Shown one piece after another: positions 63,942-64,000 of a stretch of DNA of 64,000 nt. Source of the DNA: Chloroflexota bacterium (lineage in GTDB: Bacteria > Chloroflexota > Dehalococcoidia > Lucifugimonadales > GCA-2722455); contig PBMB01000019.1 of NCBI GenBank assembly GCA_002722455.1, positions 51,855 to 115,854 of the forward strand. The letters run 5' to 3'. Numbering within the stretch: position 1 is the first letter of the stretch; each line of letters opens with the position of its first letter. Position numbers and translations under genes: made by a program. The notes below the pieces were generated by a model, which worked only from the letters and a program-made list of their open reading frames with translations, had not been told where the DNA came from and did not search any database.

Positions 63942-64000
63942 CCTTCTTTCGTGACGTCGACATCGGGCGACCAGCCATCGATGGTGGCATCGTAGTCTCG
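63929..64000 (-). CDS. C-terminal part of a gene in the GC-rich segment
   Basis: On the minus strand the last 23 codons (RDYDATIDGWSPDVDV, then TKEGQDA) end in TGA at 63931-63929; the gene continues beyond the window. Confidence 0.45.
   Translation of the reverse strand, partial: RDYDATIDGWSPDVDVTKEGQDA

Larger units (their letters stand above)
63557..64000. other. GC-rich segment unlike the rest of the window
   Basis: The last 444 bp switch to about two-thirds G+C with GC-ending codons, actinobacterial or similar in style. The two genes in it have no promoters of the local type. Most likely a chimeric join. Confidence 0.8.

Overview
The window reads as an accessory region of a large, AT-rich (roughly 30% G+C by eye) extrachromosomal replicon, most likely a giant phage or phage-plasmid of a marine gammaproteobacterium. 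The reasons are about a hundred small, mostly unrecognised genes, nearly all on the + strand; almost one sigma70-type promoter (TTGCTT/TTGTTT, 17-bp spacer, TATAAT) and one intrinsic terminator per gene; a tRNA cluster; and a short leader such as 'cttaaaaacaaaaggtt' before many start codons. A trypsin-like protease with a GlyGly-CTERM-type tail and a Fur-box-like operator suggest a Vibrionaceae- or Shewanella-like host. No capsid, tail, terminase, polymerase, integrase or partition gene is visible, so the phage/plasmid choice is inference.

Layout. 0.06-5.5 kb: a GIY-YIG-like protein with four zinc-finger repeats, a phosphoribosyltransferase-like protein and small genes. 5.5-7.1 kb: a possible short RNA, then 1 kb of non-coding DNA with a perfect 30-bp palindrome. 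7.1-28 kb: small genes including a Lar-like zinc ribbon, an HExxH protein, a RelA/SpoT-type HD protein, proteins with internal duplications, IS200/IS605-like debris next to a gene fragment, and a tandemly duplicated gene. 28-41 kb: a secreted serine protease, a cytidine/dCMP deaminase-like protein, a second HExxH protein, many orphans, and a secreted fibrinogen-like protein. 41-48.4 kb: small genes including an HPr phosphocarrier and a GNAT acetyltransferase. 48.7-51.8 kb: a stable-RNA island with Leu(UAA) twice, Glu(UUC), Arg(UCU), two CAU tRNAs (probably Ile2), a CUA (amber) tRNA with a reduced D-arm, tRNA-like and truncated tRNA elements, a 191-nt folded element, and a tandem array of about 184-bp structured repeats. 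51.9-63.5 kb: more small genes, two related minus-strand sRNA genes flanking a periplasmic-protein gene, and a small gene with an in-frame TAG. 63.56-64.0 kb: an abrupt switch to GC-rich DNA inside a GAAGACGAG repeat, probably an assembly chimera.

Working together. The CUA tRNA and the in-frame TAG in an otherwise intact, well-promoted small gene form a possible amber-recoding pair. HPr, the HD alarmone-hydrolase-like protein, the deaminase and the YHGT (ADP-ribosyltransferase-like) protein would act on host sugar transport, stringent signalling, nucleotide supply and macromolecule modification. Several orphans share a distinctive 5' leader (CATAGTCAAGGGGC) starting at the transcription start, and at least ten intergenic regions use one hairpin both as terminator of the upstream gene and as the spacer of the next promoter.
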